A DNA stretch of 64,000 nt from Piper betle (Eukaryota; Streptophyta; Magnoliopsida; Piperales; Piperaceae), in the NCBI GenBank assembly GCA_033002965.1, contig JAURVB010002025.1:1-64000 (forward strand), given 5' to 3'. Positions 1 through 10,889 of this stretch are shown here, in pieces. The position numbers and the translations under genes were made by a program. How positions within the stretch are numbered: position 1 is the first letter of the stretch; each line of letters opens with the position of its first letter. Below the pieces are notes generated by a model. It was not told where the DNA came from. It did not search any database and worked only from the letters and a program-made list of their open reading frames with translations.

Positions 1-1442
1 CACAATAATCTCTATTCATACCAATCTTATCGTGTTTTTCTAAGTTATGTCGTAATAACTTATCATGCTCTCATTAGATCACTTACTATTTATTCGCAAT
101 CACTCAAATCATACAATCATCCCTTTACTCATAATTAGACATTACTCATGACGGTTAATCAAATCTAGCATACTGTGCTAACATTCATCATGACAACTAG
201 TTAATTCTAGCATGCTATGCTAACAATCATATTCAATTTTAAATAACTCAATCGGAGGTAATTATACCTCACGTCGTCGGCAATCGGCGACGGCTAGGGT
301 TCCATCGCGCGTCTCGGAGCTCGAACTCGGCGCTCCTCGGCGTCCGACGTTCGATCGGGCTCCACTGGGTGAGCCCCACAGAAGATCCGGTGGATTCCGG
401 CGAATCCCAGAAATTCCGATTTTTCGGCGGTTTTCCGGCAGCTACTGGCGGTTTTCCGGCGGCTTCCGGTGGTTTTCCGGCGACAATCGCCGGCGGCGTC
501 TACTAGTCGGAAAGGGGTCGTGTTGGGTACCCTCGGAACCGGCTCGGCGAGCCCGACTCATCTATGACCTCAGTGTGGCCAATGGAGGCGGCGGCTCGCC
601 GGAAAATGGTCAAAACAGTGGTGGCGGCGGTGGGTGACTCGATCCGGCCGGGATGGGCGGCGCTGGCCTCCGTTCCGGTCGGGGACAGTCGTGGGTTGGT
701 CGAAGACGTCGAGGTGACCACTCGATCACGGCGGCGACGGTCGCCGGCGGCGGAATCGGCAACGTGACCGCAACGCGGCCGCGGCGTCGCGGCGCGGTTT
801 CCTCGCGTCGCGGCGGTCCGATGGGGCCGGACCTGGTCGGGGCGGCAGGGCGACGCCGTGGCCGGGCTGGGCGGCGTCGATCGGCGGCCAGGCGGCGCCG
901 GCCGTGGCGGCGGTGGCGCGCGAACAGGGGCGGCGCGGCGAGGGTTTGGGCGCGGGGGAAGAAAAGTCGGGGTGAAAATGGGTGGCATCATCGTAAATAA
1001 TACTTGACTCGTCTCCGGCTCGAGTCAAGTATCATAACTAACTCGTATTAAATCCTAAAAAATTTCATAAAAATCGGGAAAAATCCCGTAAAATCAAACA
1101 ACACCAAAAAAATTATAATGACATGCTCTAGAACTATCAACCCACCCAAACTGCCCGAACGCGTCCTAACGCGGTAAACGACCTAATACTAATTCTACGA
1201 TCCACTATATATAAAAATAATAAAAAATGACTGGCATACTCTCATATATCTGATAACTCATTCTGTTCTGCTGTATTCATGACGTTATCATCATATATTT
1301 GGGTACGCATGACCCTCATAGCTCATACACGTGACCGGCGTCGGCTCGGTACGCGTGTCCTGAAACTGACTCAACTCGAAAAATAATGGTCGACCCGACC
1401 GGTTCTGAATATAAAACCCTAACTCGAATCGTGGGTTTTACA
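1..1442 (-). repeat. Family C long LTR, reverse, cut by window edge
   Basis: The right end reads GGGTTTTACA, the reverse complement of the TGTAAAACCC start seen at 32411, 39014 and 59222. The interior also matches the 32411 copy in reverse; for example the 'ccctagccgtcgccga' stretch near 33520 is found reversed near 285. The GC-rich block at 260-960 is very CpG-rich, like the 32411 copy, which suggests a young copy. ORFs through this block are low-complexity proline/arginine/alanine readings in several frames and are not genes. The left LTR end lies outside the window, so a solo LTR cannot be told from a full element. Confidence 0.85.
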
Positions 1443-1640
1443 TGGTGTGCCACTAGTCGGGACTCCCACATAGTAATTTTTCAGGGTGCTACCCCATGTT
1501 AGGACTCCCACATAACAATACATAACATTTCGAGTAATTATACGACCTAGAATTTTGATCCTCAACTATGACACACGATCCTAATGTGGATGAAACTTGT
1601 CTAAAGCCTTCCTCTTGTGAGTCAAATGTGCTTACAAACT
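1443..1640 (-). repeat. Family B LTR fragment, reverse
   Basis: Matches the reverse family B LTR near 15,460-15,700: 'gactcccacatagtaatttt' and 'taattatacg..acct' followed by 'acgatcctaat' occur in the same order. It directly abuts the end of the family C LTR, so family C probably inserted into a family B LTR here. The other flank lies outside the window. Confidence 0.6.
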
Positions 1641-2039
1641 ATCCGGAGGATGTTTGTTTAACATCAACAGAACTCTCCTTTATATAGAAGAATATGTGTG
1701 GTATTCAAGAAGTCACTATATTAAACTTTATTAATATGTGTGAATCAAGAAGACACTACATTAAATTTTATAAAAAAGAATGTAATCACTCATAACTATA
1801 TCAATTTGTGTGATAATAAAAAGTCAAAAAAATTGACTAGTGAATTAATGCGAATGGTCCAATCCCAAAAATTTAACAAATAAAACTTATTTAAAACTAT
1901 TGTATCAGTACTCTAAAGGTTTTAATTGATAATTTGTGATATTAATTTTTAAGAATTAATTTAATTAAATATTATTTATGTTCCGTTCTAAGATTTACAA
2001 AACCCTATAAATAATCTAATTATTTTTTTCAGGGTTTTA
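1641..2039. other. AT-rich spacer without recognised gene
   Basis: Very AT-rich DNA. A phrase of the type 'tcaagaag(t/a)cactaya' followed by 'ttaaa' recurs twice around 1705-1775. No coding pattern or recognised repeat end was seen. Confidence 0.5.
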
Positions 2040-2270
2040 CATACCATGAGCAAGTGCACGTGCTAATCAAAGCGGGCTCTAGATTAGTGACCAGGTTGTT
2101 CCAATCCTGAGGGATCCTAACAACTCCCTTTTTAAGTTCCTCACACCCAGAGAAATATGGAGGTTTACAGGTATTGTTTAGTACAGTGCAAGTACAGACT
2201 TGTGGTTCAAAAGGTACAAAGGTGACTACCAGAGGAGGACTCAACTTTCATGTTCAAGGCCAGGAGAATT
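2040..2270 (+). repeat. Family C LTR internal fragment fused to pol
   Basis: Matches the family C LTR interior at 37,110-37,340 and 40,320-40,550: 'gggatcct(g/a)acaactc', 'gaggtttacaggtattg' and 'ttcaaggccaggagaatt' occur in the same order and spacing. Just after 'ggagaatt' the sequence changes abruptly to integrase coding sequence of another element. The fragment lacks both LTR ends. The ORF on the opposite strand here is a chance reading. Confidence 0.8.
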
Positions 2271-2330
2271 GATACCTACCTGGAAATGGGACCGTGTCAC
2301 ATGTGATTTTATTACAAAACTCCCAGGACT

Positions 2331-3347
2331 TTGAAGAGACATGACTCTATATGGGTAGTTGTGGACCGTTTGACTAAGGCAGCTCATTTTATCCCCACAA
2401 AATCAACAAGGACTGCGGAATACTTAGCAGAACTGTACATAAATAACATTGTCAGGCTGCATGGAATTCCGAAGGAGATAGTCTCTGACAGAGATCCCCT
2501 ATTCACGTCACATTTTTGGGAAGTTTTCCAAAAAGCTATGGGGACCCAAATCAAGTTAAGTACAGCATATCACCCCCAAACTGATGGTCAAAGTGAGAGG
2601 ACCAATCAAACCTTGGAGGATTTGTTGAGAGCTTGCATCCTCGACTGGGGAGGAGATTGGGAGAAACACTTAGCCTTGGCTGAATTCACCTATAATAACT
2701 CTTACCAAGCCAGTATAGGAATGGCACCGTTTGAAGCCTTATACGGTAGGCCTTGTCGATCTCCATCATGCTGGTTGGAGTCTACAGAGATGGTTATAGT
2801 CGGGCCAGAGATGGTGAGAGAAGCAGCTGAAAAGGTGCAACTCATCCAGCAAAGGCTTAAGGCAGCTCAGGATCGGCAGAAAAGTTATGCTGATACTCGA
2901 AGGAAGGACTTAGAATTCCAAGTTGGGGAGTTCGTCTACCTTAAGACCTCACCTAAAAAGGGAGTGATCAGATTTAGAACATCAGGGAAGTTGAAGCCAA
3001 GATTCATAGGACCATTTCCAATTTTGGATCGAATCGGAAGTTGTGCATATAGATTAGCATTACCACCAAGCCTTGATGGTGTACACAATGTCTTTCATGT
3101 GTCAATGCTAAAGAAATATGTACGAGATGAGAATCACATTATCACAAATTTTGCAGATTTAGAGCTACAATCGGATTTAACCTACGAGGAAAAACCGATT
3201 CGAATCTTGGCAAGGGAAACAAAGACACTCCGTAGCAAGGAGATCCCTTTGGTAAAGGTATTATGGAGAAATCAGGGATCAGAAGAAGCGACATGGGAGA
3301 CTGAACAGGAAATGGCCAGAAAATATCCTAGCCTGTTTGTAGCATAA
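2331..3347 (+). CDS. Ty3/gypsy integrase core and chromodomain-like tail, truncated pol
   Basis: An uninterrupted 338-codon frame. It holds the integrase D,D,E positions: D in VVVDRLTK (about residue 12), D in VSDRDPLF (about 54) and E in QSERTNQTLED (about 90). The GPF/Y-like segment RFIGPFPIL follows near residue 225, with HNVFHVSMLKKY next, and the C terminus carries LVKVLWRNQ..EEATWE, typical of chromovirus integrases. The frame continues upstream of the first ATG: integrase residues are readable back to about 2283 with one small disruption, so 2331 is only the first available start and not a native one. The N-terminal zinc region is absent. Integrase inserts element cDNA into the host genome. 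This copy has lost its reverse transcriptase and cannot act alone, although the frame itself is undamaged. Confidence 0.9.
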   Translation: MKRHDSIWVVVDRLTKAAHFIPTKSTRTAEYLAELYINNIVRLHGIPKEIVSDRDPLFTSHFWEVFQKAMGTQIKLSTAYHPQTDGQSERTNQTLEDLLRACILDWGGDWEKHLALAEFTYNNSYQASIGMAPFEALYGRPCRSPSCWLESTEMVIVGPEMVREAAEKVQLIQQRLKAAQDRQKSYADTRRKDLEFQVGEFVYLKTSPKKGVIRFRTSGKLKPRFIGPFPILDRIGSCAYRLALPPSLDGVHNVFHVSMLKKYVRDENHIITNFADLELQSDLTYEEKPIRILARETKTLRSKEIPLVKVLWRNQGSEEATWETEQEMARKYPSLFVA

Positions 3348-3400
3348 AATCCGTGTAAATCCGATTTATGCTATGATATTTCGGGGACGAAATAGTTCTA

Positions 3401-3412
3401 AGTTGGGGAGAT
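3401..3412 (+). other. Polypurine tract of element A
   Basis: AGTTGGGGAGAT lies immediately before the LTR start TGTAAAGACC. The same TTGGGGAGA block precedes the 3' LTR of element B at 23695. It is the expected primer site for plus-strand DNA synthesis. Confidence 0.8.
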
Positions 3413-3674
3413 TGTAAAGACCCGGAAAAAAAATTTCATTAGCTGGTTAAGTATGAATTACCCGGTTAAATTGAAAAGTAATTTCTAATCGGACGATTCT
3501 AGTTGAATCAGTCGAGTCGAACACATTAATTATCCATTTAACCATTTAAGTGAACCATACCATTTAAGAGGTTGAGTGAAAAGGTTAAGTGAACCGTGTT
3601 AATTACCCAATTACCCGGTTAAAGGAATTATGGTGAAAGGGTGCTTCCACAAACCCTAGCCGTCATTTATTCTT

Positions 3675-3682
3675 TATAAAAG
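3675..3682 (+). promoter_or_regulatory. LTR promoter TATA box
   Basis: TATAAAAG just downstream of 'ccctagccgtcatttattct'. The equivalent place in the family B LTR copies carries TATAAAGG (24930 and 25535), so its position is conserved between elements. Confidence 0.6.
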
Positions 3683-3684
3683 GA

Positions 3685-3799
3685 GAAGGGGTCGTTGAAC
3701 CTAGGAAATACCAATGGATGATGGGGTGTGAGAATTTAATGAAGGGGTCGTTGAACCTAGGAAATACCAATGGATGATGGGGTATGAGAATTTAATGGA
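3685..3799 (+). repeat. 56-bp tandem duplication in LTR A
   Basis: The segment beginning 'gaaggggtcgttgaacctag' occurs at 3685 and again at 3741, nearly identical over the full unit. It lies just downstream of the TATA box, in the expected 5' leader of the element RNA. Confidence 0.9.
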
Positions 3800-3835
3800 G
3801 GGAATGGTTGAAGTGTATATATATGCAGGAGGAGG

Positions 3836-3933
3836 GAGTATTTCATCCCTCATCTCCGTCCCAGGCGACCTCCCCATTACTGTGTGAGTATTTCATCCCT
3901 CATCTCCGTCCCAGGCGACCTCCCCATTACTGT
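3836..3933 (+). repeat. 50-bp tandem duplication in LTR A
   Basis: The segment beginning 'gagtatttcatccctcatct' at 3836 is repeated exactly from 3886. Confidence 0.92.
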
Positions 3934-4140
3934 ATTAGGGTTCACGGGTCACAGTCAGACGTAATCACAAATCAGGTACGTATAATAGGTAGAACATCGT
4001 ATTTTCCTTGTTGGTAGCCTAGGTCGGCCTGAGCCCAGATTCGACTACCATGCACCGAGTGCAACCGGGGTCAATGAATTGACTCAGTCCGACACTGGGT
4101 CGTGTTATGTGCGTGAATTTTGTAATGCATCGACATTGTT

Positions 4141-4690
4141 TTGGAGTAGTGATAGCCACCCCATAAAAAGGCTACGGCCGGGGTGAGTGAGGCACAGCGA
4201 TTCCTCCATCGCACTGGAGTGCAGTGATAGCCGCCCCATAAAAAGGCTACGGCCGGGGTGTGTGAGGCACTGGCACTGGAGTGCAGTGATAGCTGCCCCA
4301 TAAAAAGGCTACGGCCGGGGTGTGTGAGGCACTGGCACTAGAATTGGTAGTGAGAGCTTCCCCACAAACGGGGCATAGCAATCACCTGAGTGCAGTGATA
4401 GCCGCCCCACAAAAAGGCTACGGCCGGGGTGTGCAAGGCATTGGCACTGGAGTGCAGTGATAGCCTCCCCATAAAAAGGCTACGGCCGGGGTGTGCGAGG
4501 CACTGGCACTAGAATTGGTAGTGAGAGCTTCCCCACAAACGGGGCATAGCAATCACCCGAGTGCAGTGATAGCTACCCCACAAAAAGGCTACGGCCGGGG
4601 TGTGCGAGGCACTGGCACTGGAGACGGTAGTGGTAGCCTCCCCACAAAAAGGCTACGGCCGGGGTGTGCGGATCACAGCGGATACCTCCT
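4141..4690 (+). repeat. GC-rich tandem array of hairpin-forming units
   Basis: Seven units contain 'aaaaaggctacggccgggg' (near 4165, 4239, 4299, 4411, 4471, 4583 and 4647). Two variant units contain 'cttccccacaaacggggc' (near 4360 and 4531). Most units are about 60 bp, and a larger block of about 180 bp (4261-4440) repeats at 4441-4620. In each main unit 'tagcc' is followed after about 12 bases by 'ggcta', so each can fold into a small hairpin. The variant unit has its own CCCC...GGGG stem. Confidence 0.9.
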
Positions 4691-5149
4691 CCGCATTGTT
4701 TTGGAGTATAGCGGAATCGCTCCACCGCATATTAAAATAAACATAAGGAAATAGTGGAATGTACTTGTTTTGTTTTATCTATTATACTACTTAGTGTTGT
4801 AATCACTAACGCGGAATTGCCTCCGCAGGTGTGCAGATACGAGATTAGGTGATTGACATCCAGAGTATGGAGCAAAATAAATATGAGGACTCCTTTTTTT
4901 ATTTAATTGAGAAATAAGTGTGGCTGCTGGGAAACGGTCCAAGACTGTGGGATCTTTATATATGTTATTATTTATAAAAAATGTTTGACATAATTACTTT
5001 ACTTTTGAGTAACACCTAGCCAGTTAGGCCCACAATATCGTGAAAAATGGCGGGTCGTTACATGTGATATAAAAGAATGTGTATAGCTAGAATCAAAAAG
5101 ATTCTTTCATGTATAGAGACAACGAGAAGCATATCCTATCACGACTGTC

Positions 5150-6960
5150 GTACCTTCCAATGCTTCTGTGACCGTGGCTACATACATCGTAACAAGCTGC
5201 TGCTGTTGCCGCTGTGCTGAGGTACCAAGTACTACTGGTGGTGCCTACCGTTGTCCCTTTGTTGTCTAGCTTGTCCCGCAGCCATCATTCATCTCTGATT
5301 CTATCCCCTCTGTTGCTACTGCCTCTGCAGCTGCTGACCATTGCCTCGTTGTCCCCGTCCTTAGACCTGTTGGCTTCTTGCAGCCATTGAGGCAGGGGAG
5401 CTGTAAGTGATAGTTGTGGTGGTGGTAGGAAGGGTTGGTTGTGGTGTAGTTGGACACACTACTGCTGCAATGTCCTGGTTGACCACAATTGAAACATGCA
5501 CCGGTACCAGCTCCGTATATTCCTGAACACACTGTTGCTCGATGTTCTAGTTGACCATAGTTGAAGTATACATCGGTACCAGCTCTGCGTATTCCCCCAT
5601 AACGATGTCCACAGTTTTGACGGAGTGTCTACCATCTTGGACTTGTCCACCCATCACTCTCATATCAAGTGGGGTATCTATCCGGCGCTTCTATAGTGTT
5701 CCCTAATCAGGTTGATATTGCCAAGGGTGTTGCTATTTCTAATCATAATCACAGCAGGGGTCGAGTAGCCAAGACTCACTCATCTCTCTGTTGCTCGCAC
5801 TACATCTCCAAAGTATCATACACTTTGTTCACATTGGCCATGCGAATCCCATATTGAAGCCCTTCATATAAGTGCTTGATTCTTCTCTGTTCAATTGGTA
5901 CTAGATCTAGGGCAAATGTTTCAAGTGCTCTAGAATTAAGTTTCATATTGTACCACTATCATTTGTCCTTGCCTAAGCATTTGAAATTCTCTTTATGACC
6001 TCTTCTTAACATCTGGAGGAAGTATTTCCCATCAAACTCTGCCTTGAACTCATCCCATGTGATATCCTATGGCTGCTTACGAGCAAAGGTGATGTGCATG
6101 ACTGAATCCCACCATATCCTCGCTTCTATCCTGAAATGCTCCAATGATGATCTGTACACGGTGCTCCATGGGGCATGCCATACTGCCAAATACTCCAATT
6201 GCAGATGAGATCCATACGAAAGCTTCCTATGCATCTAGCTTTCCTAGGAATGGGCATCCTCCATTCCTTACAAATGGTTCATACAGCCATAGTCTGAGAT
6301 TCCTTGCATCTGCTGATCTATCAAATCCTTCTCCGAGTTTGAACTAATGAAGTATTGACACTATCCCTACGGAGGCACTACCAAATCCTGTAGTGCCACT
6401 ACCACTTGTTGTCCATCCATTGCCTGCTCCAGGTAATTTGCTACCATATGTACCCATCCTAGCCTGCAATGGGGCAATCAGAGGAGTTGTTGTAGGACTG
6501 GTCCCCTGATGCAGTGGTGGGGGAGGAAGTGGCGGTGGACGGCCCATGGGGAAAGTAGTCTCTCCTCATGCCTTGTCATCCATACTTGGCCTCTTTTCAT
6601 CCCTGGCTATGGAGAGGGCTATCTGCCAAAGCTCTCTCCTAACCCCACCTAGTTCTATTGTATTTGTATCTGAGCCTCTTCTAATTGGCAATAGCTCAAT
6701 CCCTTATGATCTGACAGCTACTTGCTCTATGGAGGTTGTCACTGCAACGGCTCTCATCATGGCGGCTGATTTAGACTGGCACACTAGGGTTTCCGGACAG
6801 CTATGTGGGTCGCAGTTGGCTAGATGCCATTTCACTGTGGCATGGCTTGGGCTGGCACACCTGGGTGGTGAAGGTGATGGTGCTCTATTCTGAGTCATGT
6901 GGGTCTGTACTACCATGGCTATCAACTTTCACCGATCAAATCTTTGATACATTGTCATGC
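5150..6960 (-). pseudogene. Decayed retrotransposon gag
   Basis: On the minus strand, about 6114-6037 reads WWDSVMHITFARKQP, a stop, then DITWDEFKAEF and continues as EFDGKYF: the capsid-like signature of plant Ty3/gypsy gag. Near 5500-5470 a zinc knuckle reads CFNCGQPGH, but the final Cys is lost. A second degenerate copy (YFNYGQ..H....C) lies about 72 bp away. Stops and frame changes are frequent, so it is not functional. Gag forms the virus-like particle and binds the RNA. The short ORFs on either strand here are pieces of this relic or chance readings. Confidence 0.75.
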
Positions 6961-7086
6961 AACTAACTGGAAACATCTGTAAAATTAGACAATAAAAGAG
7001 AAATACACCTGCCGTCTTGATTTTGAGCATTTTTTACACACACATGACCTATATTGGCAACCTCCATCTTAGCCAAGTAAGATTCA

Positions 7087-7098
7087 GCTCTCATACCA
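7087..7098 (-). other. Primer-binding site of minus-strand family C element
   Basis: The minus strand reads TGGTATGAGAGC, one base different from the canonical tRNA-iMet site TGGTATCAGAGC. It lies four bases inside the LTR end, as in element B. Confidence 0.75.
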
Positions 7099-7102
7099 AG
7101 CC

Positions 7103-10076
7103 TATAACACCATAAATCTGGTTTGATATTAGCTGAACTAGAAAAGTTACAGGGGACCAAACCGATTCTCAATTTGAATAAATTGGTCAACCCAAACTTA
7201 AGCAGAATAGATCTACTTTATGCATCATAAGATGAAAATAATGCCACAATGAATGTATGAATTGCACAACCTCGCAGGATGCTACGTGGATGATATGATG
7301 ACAAAAAATCACACTCTAATCGATTAAATATTATAAAAATCATGTAAGTAAACAAACAAAGTTTCCGTAAAAGTGCAATAAAGAAACCACTCTGTCCATC
7401 ATTATATCACTATAATATATATATATATATATAAAGAAATAGCAAAACATATCACAACATCATATTCTAATAACATCACATCATTTCCAAGTCATGATCC
7501 CTGGCTGAGTCTTGACCCATCTACTATTCATAGTCCCATGGTTGGAAGTTTACTAACTTCATTCACAAAAGAAGTTAACCCTGCATTAAACATCATCAAA
7601 AGTTTTACACATTCACCAGGATCACAATAAAGCATCCTATCGTTAGGCATGTGTGTGCAAGGATGTCACTGCTCATTCGTCAAGTCCGACATATCTTGTT
7701 GTGTCTCATTCTCACCCATATATATAATAGAAAACCATCAACAATGGTTGTCACTAGTCCAAACAATAACTAATATCAAATAGTCAATGAGAGGTAACTC
7801 TCATGAAAAAAACATGTACATACTTCACTAGAACTCTCATAAGGGTAACCACTGAGGAGTCATCGAGCTATATTCTGGATGGCATCCTGAACTGAGTGAT
7901 CTGATGCTCTCTTCAGGTGTGAGCAACTTAAAATGCAGGTTGCTAGGATCCGACAGGAATGGATTAGCCCTATCACTAATCTAGAGCCCATTGTGACTGG
8001 CACTTGTACTCACTCATGGTGCGTGCGAGTTGGTTTCATCATCTCTCGTCTTACTAAAAACTCGATAAAATCATAAATAGGCCCGAGAAGGGATTTAATA
8101 TTTTCGGCCCAAAGGCAACTTGCGGTGGATCTTGTTTTCGAAATCATACTCGAGGGATCTCATCATTGAGGGTTATTAATCTTGGAACCGGTTCATTAAA
8201 ATGACCCATGTTACGTGGGGTCCGACAAATCAACCACTTAATGTGTCTTGCAACATACAATCCAAAGCAACAATAGAAAAGATCGACAAACAAGAGTACA
8301 AATCCTAAACGGACCTGGTAGAAGCTCCAAACGGGGTATCACACCTATGCAGCAAGCTCCTACACCGAACCTACACAAACAGGACTAAATTGTAAAGCCC
8401 ATATACACCCATATGACCATATGATGCATGAATGACATGATGGATAAATCAAATAACACTAGGACAATCATGTCTATCTTGATCAATCCAAACAAATCCT
8501 AATAATCATGTTGTATATGTGGGACAAACCTGTAGTTAATTCCATATCATGGTAATAATAATGTCATCACTAATAAAATATAACTATTATCATACAACCA
8601 TTTATTTCATCAATTAGTACTTAGCCATATGAATCTACATTCCTAAGTAATCATGCCATCAACATCACAAATTTATTAGTATGTAATTAAACATATCAAT
8701 TAACAAAATAAAGATCATAATTTAGATAATCAAACTAATACTCAATTATGAAAAATTAATTATTTGAAGTAGATGTATAATTCATGTGTCTAATTATCTA
8801 ACATTAATTAACATCAATTATAAACAAGCACATATTTTTAATCAACTAATCAAATATTTTCATAATTATAACAACATACACATTCACAATATCAAGGAAT
8901 AAATCTCAAGATCCTAAAATCAGTACATGCTAATGATGATTAATCATATAAAATGAAATAAAAATTAAATCGTACACCTAAGTCAGCAATTACACCGAGA
9001 TTATGCGGCGATGGCAGCAGTTGTCAATGCCGTGAGAAGGGAGGCAACAGCTGTGGTTGCCATCCCACGAGCGAGACCAGTGAGAGGGAGGGTGGCTCAA
9101 GGTGGATGGCATGCCACTGGCTGGTGGCGGCAATGGTTGTGGCCGGCTAGGGGGGTGGGGGTGGCTAGGAGATGTCGGCTATAGAGAGGGGAGAAGGGCT
9201 AGGGGAGGTTGAGCTTGGCTATGGGGGCAGACGGTATGGCTGGAGGCAGTGCATGACTGGCCTATGGTGGCACTAGTCTCCGGGGATAGTGCGTCCAAGC
9301 AGCAACCTCAACTCACTCATGGTCACCGTGCATGTCATCGCACAGGCCGGGGAAGGGTTGGGAAGGATGAGGGGAGGGCTAGGGAGGGTTGCCGGGAGGT
9401 CGTCGCCGGAGTTGGTGGCTGGTGGCGACACAAGCAAGGCAGCAGCAGTGGTGACTATGAGAGGAACCGGGGAGAAGGGGAGGAAAGAGTGAGGTGGCAG
9501 TGACAGCGTGGGGAGGTCGTCGGTGTGGTGGCGGTGACTTGTGACTGCAATGTGGTCGCCGGTGCGGTTGGGAAAAAAAGGGTCAGGCGGCGTTTGGATG
9601 AGGAGACCAGGAGAGAAGAAGAAAAGGGTCGGGGGTAGTTTCGTTAATAAAGCTTGTCTTGCTCCAACTCAAGTCAATAATAATAAATAATTTTTACAAA
9701 AAATATAAAATAAATATGATAAAATACTATAAAATAAAATAAGCTCAATAAAATATAATAAAGTGCTCTAAACCTACTAGCCCACCCAAAATTGTATATA
9801 ACACATCCTAACACGTTAACCATCCTAATTATAATTTCTACGTTCTAATATATAAAATAAAAAATCTGGCATACTATTGGATATTATGATAGCTCATTTT
9901 CATGTTATATTACTAATATCATCATCATGCACTCGGGTATACTTGACCCTCATGGCTTATAACACACAGTCAGCCTCGGCTTGGCACACGTGTTCTAAAA
10001 CTGACTCTGCTCGGACTGACTACTGAATCAATCGGTTCACAAGTATAAAACCATAACTCAAGTCACGAGTTTTACA
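7103..10076 (-). repeat. Family C 5' LTR, reverse (2,974 bp)
   Basis: On the + strand it begins TATAACACC (a decayed TGTAACACC) and ends GAGTTTTACA, the reverse of TGTAAAACTC. It is collinear with the outer LTR of the nest: 7110-7200 corresponds to 29960-30050, 7390-8400 to 30250-31500, and 9300-9390 to 32330-32410. The GC-rich block at 9000-9620 corresponds to the leader region of the 32411 copy but has lost most CpGs. Small ORFs in this block are not genes. Confidence 0.85.
7415..7432. repeat. (AT)n microsatellite
   Basis: A simple alternating AT run within the family C LTR. The homologous position at 30284 carries (CA)n(TA)n instead, so the tract is variable between copies. Confidence 0.9.
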
Positions 10077-10889
10077 GTGCATGCACGGCTAATATTCAAT
10101 TTCATACATATAACATGTACACCCTCACATCCTCCATATTACACTTGCCATAGTACCCTCATAGTCTGCACTACCTCAAGGTTTGAAGGAGGGACTAGTG
10201 CGGTCCGTACATCCCATACACACTCTTACTCGTAAAAGTCGTAAACCCTCATATAGTATGCATATAGGCTCGGAAGAAGGTTTAATACTTAGTTTCTGGA
10301 TCTTATCTTTTGAAAAGCATCAAGTGGTCTCAACCTTAAAGTTTTATTAAACACGTATAGAAAACACAGCTAAATTGCCCAACATCATAGGGATCCAAGA
10401 AAATGCCACTGATGTCGTCCTATGTCTAAAATGCGATTAAACTTGACATACAGGGAGTCAAGCAAAGATAAAGCAAAGGAAGAGTCCTATGGACCTGGAT
10501 GAGTAGAGCTTTGTATTCTAGTCGGTGGGCACACCAGCAATACCTAGCATGGTGATGGAACCGAATAAGAATTAGGTACATCAACGTACAAAATAAGGCA
10601 AAGCCTCAACACGAGCTCAACACTTAAACATCACTTAATTATCTTAATTAGGTCCTAAGTGAAGTGTTAAACCTTGTCAGGTAACTTAATTGAGGTTTGG
10701 TTTTATGTTCACTTAGTGGGCTTTAATCAATTATAGGTTTAATTGAATGGGCTTACTAGACAATTTTTTGGGCAGGCCTAACAATGTCCAAATAGGATGA
10801 AATTTGGATGGGGAGCGGGGGACCTTACGCTCTAAGGTTCATAGGTAACACATTGAGATTGAGCCCAATCAGAGCTAGGCCCAATTTAG
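10077..10889. other. Old repeat-derived DNA, no gene
   Basis: 10,250-10,360 keeps a weak resemblance to the reverse family C LTR interior ('aggtttaata' ... 'ggatcttat.ttt.gaaa'), compatible with a very old related copy. The rest has no recognised feature. Confidence 0.4.

Larger units (their letters stand above)
2271..5062 (+). mobile_element. Element A: 5'-truncated Ty3/gypsy chromovirus (integrase + 3' LTR)
   Basis: Order from left to right: integrase catalytic core and C-terminal chromodomain-like region, polypurine tract, then a complete LTR with TG...CA ends. Gag, protease, reverse transcriptase, RNase H and the 5' LTR are missing. The left end is a junction to a family C LTR fragment near 2270. 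The integrase tail with its EEATWE-type motif and the long LTR fit the chromovirus branch, probably Tekay/Del; this clade call is from general knowledge. No target-site duplication can be checked because the left end is lost. Confidence 0.85.
3413..5062 (+). repeat. Element A 3' LTR (1,650 bp)
   Basis: Starts TGTAAAGACCCGG after the polypurine tract and ends GGGTCGTTACA, with TG...CA termini. It holds a TATA box (3675), two short tandem duplications (3685, 3836) and a GC-rich tandem array of hairpin units (4141-4690). Open frames in the array, in both directions, come from the repeat and are not genes. The promoter region shares 'ccctagccgtcatt' and a TATA box with family B LTRs, so the two families are related. 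Confidence 0.88.
5063..10076 (-). mobile_element. Minus-strand family C Ty3/gypsy element, 5' part only
   Basis: Read on the minus strand: LTR (10076 to 7103), then a tRNA-iMet-like primer-binding site (7098 to 7087), then a decayed gag region (about 6960 to 5150). At 5062/5063 the element stops against the 3' LTR of element A. Protease, pol and the second LTR are not next to it. This shows that the 2.4-3 kb TGTAAAACC repeats elsewhere in the window are LTRs of a gag-bearing Ty3/gypsy family. Confidence 0.8.

Noticed and set aside
503..1028. Overlapping proline/arginine/alanine-rich ORFs on both strands
   Set aside because: They lie in the CpG-rich leader of a reverse family C LTR. High GC lowers stop codons in all frames, and no domain or codon pattern supports a protein.
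4071..4754. ORFs with repeated VAFLWGGYH or LPTKRLRP segments
   Set aside because: Direct translations of the GC-rich tandem array in either direction.
9249..9503. Glycine/arginine-rich ORFs
   Set aside because: Readings of the GC-rich leader block of the reverse family C LTR; two overlapping frames and no domain.
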